A DNA stretch of 64,000 nt, from assembly GCA_963755335.1 (NCBI GenBank), contig CAVWJW010000002.1:434001-498000 (forward strand), in the 5' to 3' direction. The position numbers and the translations under genes are program-made. Within the stretch, counting starts at the first letter, position 1, and every line of letters begins with the position of its first letter. Origin of the DNA: UBA10649 sp963755335. GTDB lineage: Bacteria > Actinomycetota > Actinomycetes > S36-B12. Of this stretch, positions 63,190-64,000 are shown in pieces. The notes under the pieces are model-generated. The model was not told where the DNA came from. It made no database searches and saw only the letters and a program-made list of their open reading frames with translations.

Positions 63190-63214
63190 GCTGGGGGCCG
63201 CGAGGCGGCGATAC

Positions 63215-64000
63215 ATGGCTGAGGGTGACACGACGCCGTCGATCGAGATTCTGTCGGCGGGCGAGACCGACGTGGCCATCACCGCGTCCGATGGCTGGTC
63301 GCGGTCACGGCAGTGATCGCCGGGACGGGGTTGGCGTACTTCCTCGTCAACCGTCCACCACCTGAGGATCCCGTTGTCCGCGTGGCCTTCACCCCCTTGC
63401 CGGCCAGTTCGCAGATCATCATGGGCATCGAGAACCTGTATTCAAGGTCCGACACCGGTGAGGGCCCTGCCGCCAACTACCTCGTGTCCGTGCCAGACGC
63501 CGGGGAGGCGGTGGACGTGCTCGGCGTGAGCGGACCTGGCCTCGCCGCGCCACAATTGCCGACACCACACAGCAGGTCGGCGGTACTGGGCCATTCCGCT
63601 CAGGTGACCCTTGCCGCTGCTTTCGACTGCGCACAACCGGGTTGGTGGTCGGGGACCGACGGCGACTACCGGGTGAACGTGGCTCGCACCGATCGTTACG
63701 GGCGGGTCCTGCATGCGTTCGTCCCGCTGCCCGTCACGGCAGCCGCTGCATGGCGAGAGGTTCTGCAGCGCAGCTGCGTCTATACCGTCATGACGGCATC
63801 GACATTCGACCAGTGGACGGTCACGCCGCAGCCAGCCACGAGGACGATGCGATTGTCAGTACACGTACGCAACTCGGCTGAGTTCCCGATCTTCCTTCAG
63901 TTCGCCTTCCCGACCGCGCCACTCGGGACGGCACGCGTGGCGAGAGTTCCAGCCCATGGCCAGGCCGTGCTCAGGACTGAATGGCCCGCCGATCTCTGTG
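63215..64000 (+). CDS. Membrane-anchored protein, 3' end cut by window (one-base frame break)
   Basis: The ATG at 63215 starts MAEGDTTPSIEILSAGETDV, a short cytoplasmic part. One missing base near 63290 shifts the frame; the next reads RWLVAVTAVIAGTGLAYFLV, a single membrane helix. The rest (VVRVAFTPLPASSQIIMGIE onward) is an extracytoplasmic beta-rich domain that stays open to the window end, without stop. No family recognised. Confidence 0.65.

Noticed and set aside
1237..63300. Genome-wide programmed +1 frameshifting
   Set aside because: The break sites share no slippery sequence, some breaks are of the opposite sign, and several fall inside catalytic or repeat motifs, which fits sequencing indels better.

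Overview
The window is high-GC DNA of an actinomycete. Signs of this are GTG/TTG starts, tightly overlapping ATGA and GTGA gene junctions, and actinobacterial families such as LtrA, HelR and DUF4242. It looks like a free-living soil or water organism with broad secondary metabolism; I cannot name a genus. No rRNA, tRNA, CRISPR array or phage genes were seen. The only mobile element is one IS5-family insertion sequence at about 11.1-12.1 kb.

The sequence carries about 21 one-base frame breaks in otherwise well-preserved genes. About 16 are extra bases and about 5 are missing bases. Removing one base usually restores a textbook motif and often an overlapping stop/start with the next gene. I read most as assembly or sequencing indels and annotate the affected genes as single CDS.

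Layout: 0-10 kb holds soxR with a divergent SDR-queA-like pair, a ferredoxin-type reductase, phosphofructokinase, LtrA, and a ferric reductase/FMN-binding/ApbE electron-transfer operon. 10-25 kb holds small secreted proteins, the IS, a phosphoesterase, a LysR-aminotransferase-ABC importer cluster with a nearby IMPase-family phosphatase, a degenerate HisA-like barrel, a CopC-CHRD membrane protein, and a ribbon-helix-helix/DUF4097 pair with a double operator. 25-33 kb is the most striking part, a four-gene operon: SLOG-SLATT fusion, second SLATT protein, then two tandem TIR-TM-WD40 receptors. Together these resemble a nucleotide-signal conflict or immune system related in logic to Thoeris. 33-36 kb is a putative acetoin/2,3-butanediol module (secreted acetolactate decarboxylase, aldo-keto reductase, zinc dehydrogenase). 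36-41 kb holds a secreted PLA2-like protein and a DUF1800/DUF1501 pair.

41-53 kb holds a lipoprotein hydrolase, an ArsR-SRPBCC operon with two operators, an HMG-CoA reductase with an extra N-terminal domain, an NADP-binding oxidoreductase, a CPBP protease, an AraC regulator divergent from a DUF4242 protein, a beta-propeller protein, the RNA polymerase rescue ATPase HelR behind a rifamycin-associated element, and a MarR operon with its own operators. 53.8-58.4 kb is a complete six-gene toluene/alkene/isoprene-type diiron monooxygenase operon (tmoA-F order) whose active-site numbering matches toluene-4-monooxygenase. It is transcribed away from a MEDS-domain sensor, a GAF/CdaR-PucR regulator and a ChaA antiporter. 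A diguanylate cyclase and a partial membrane-anchored protein close the window.
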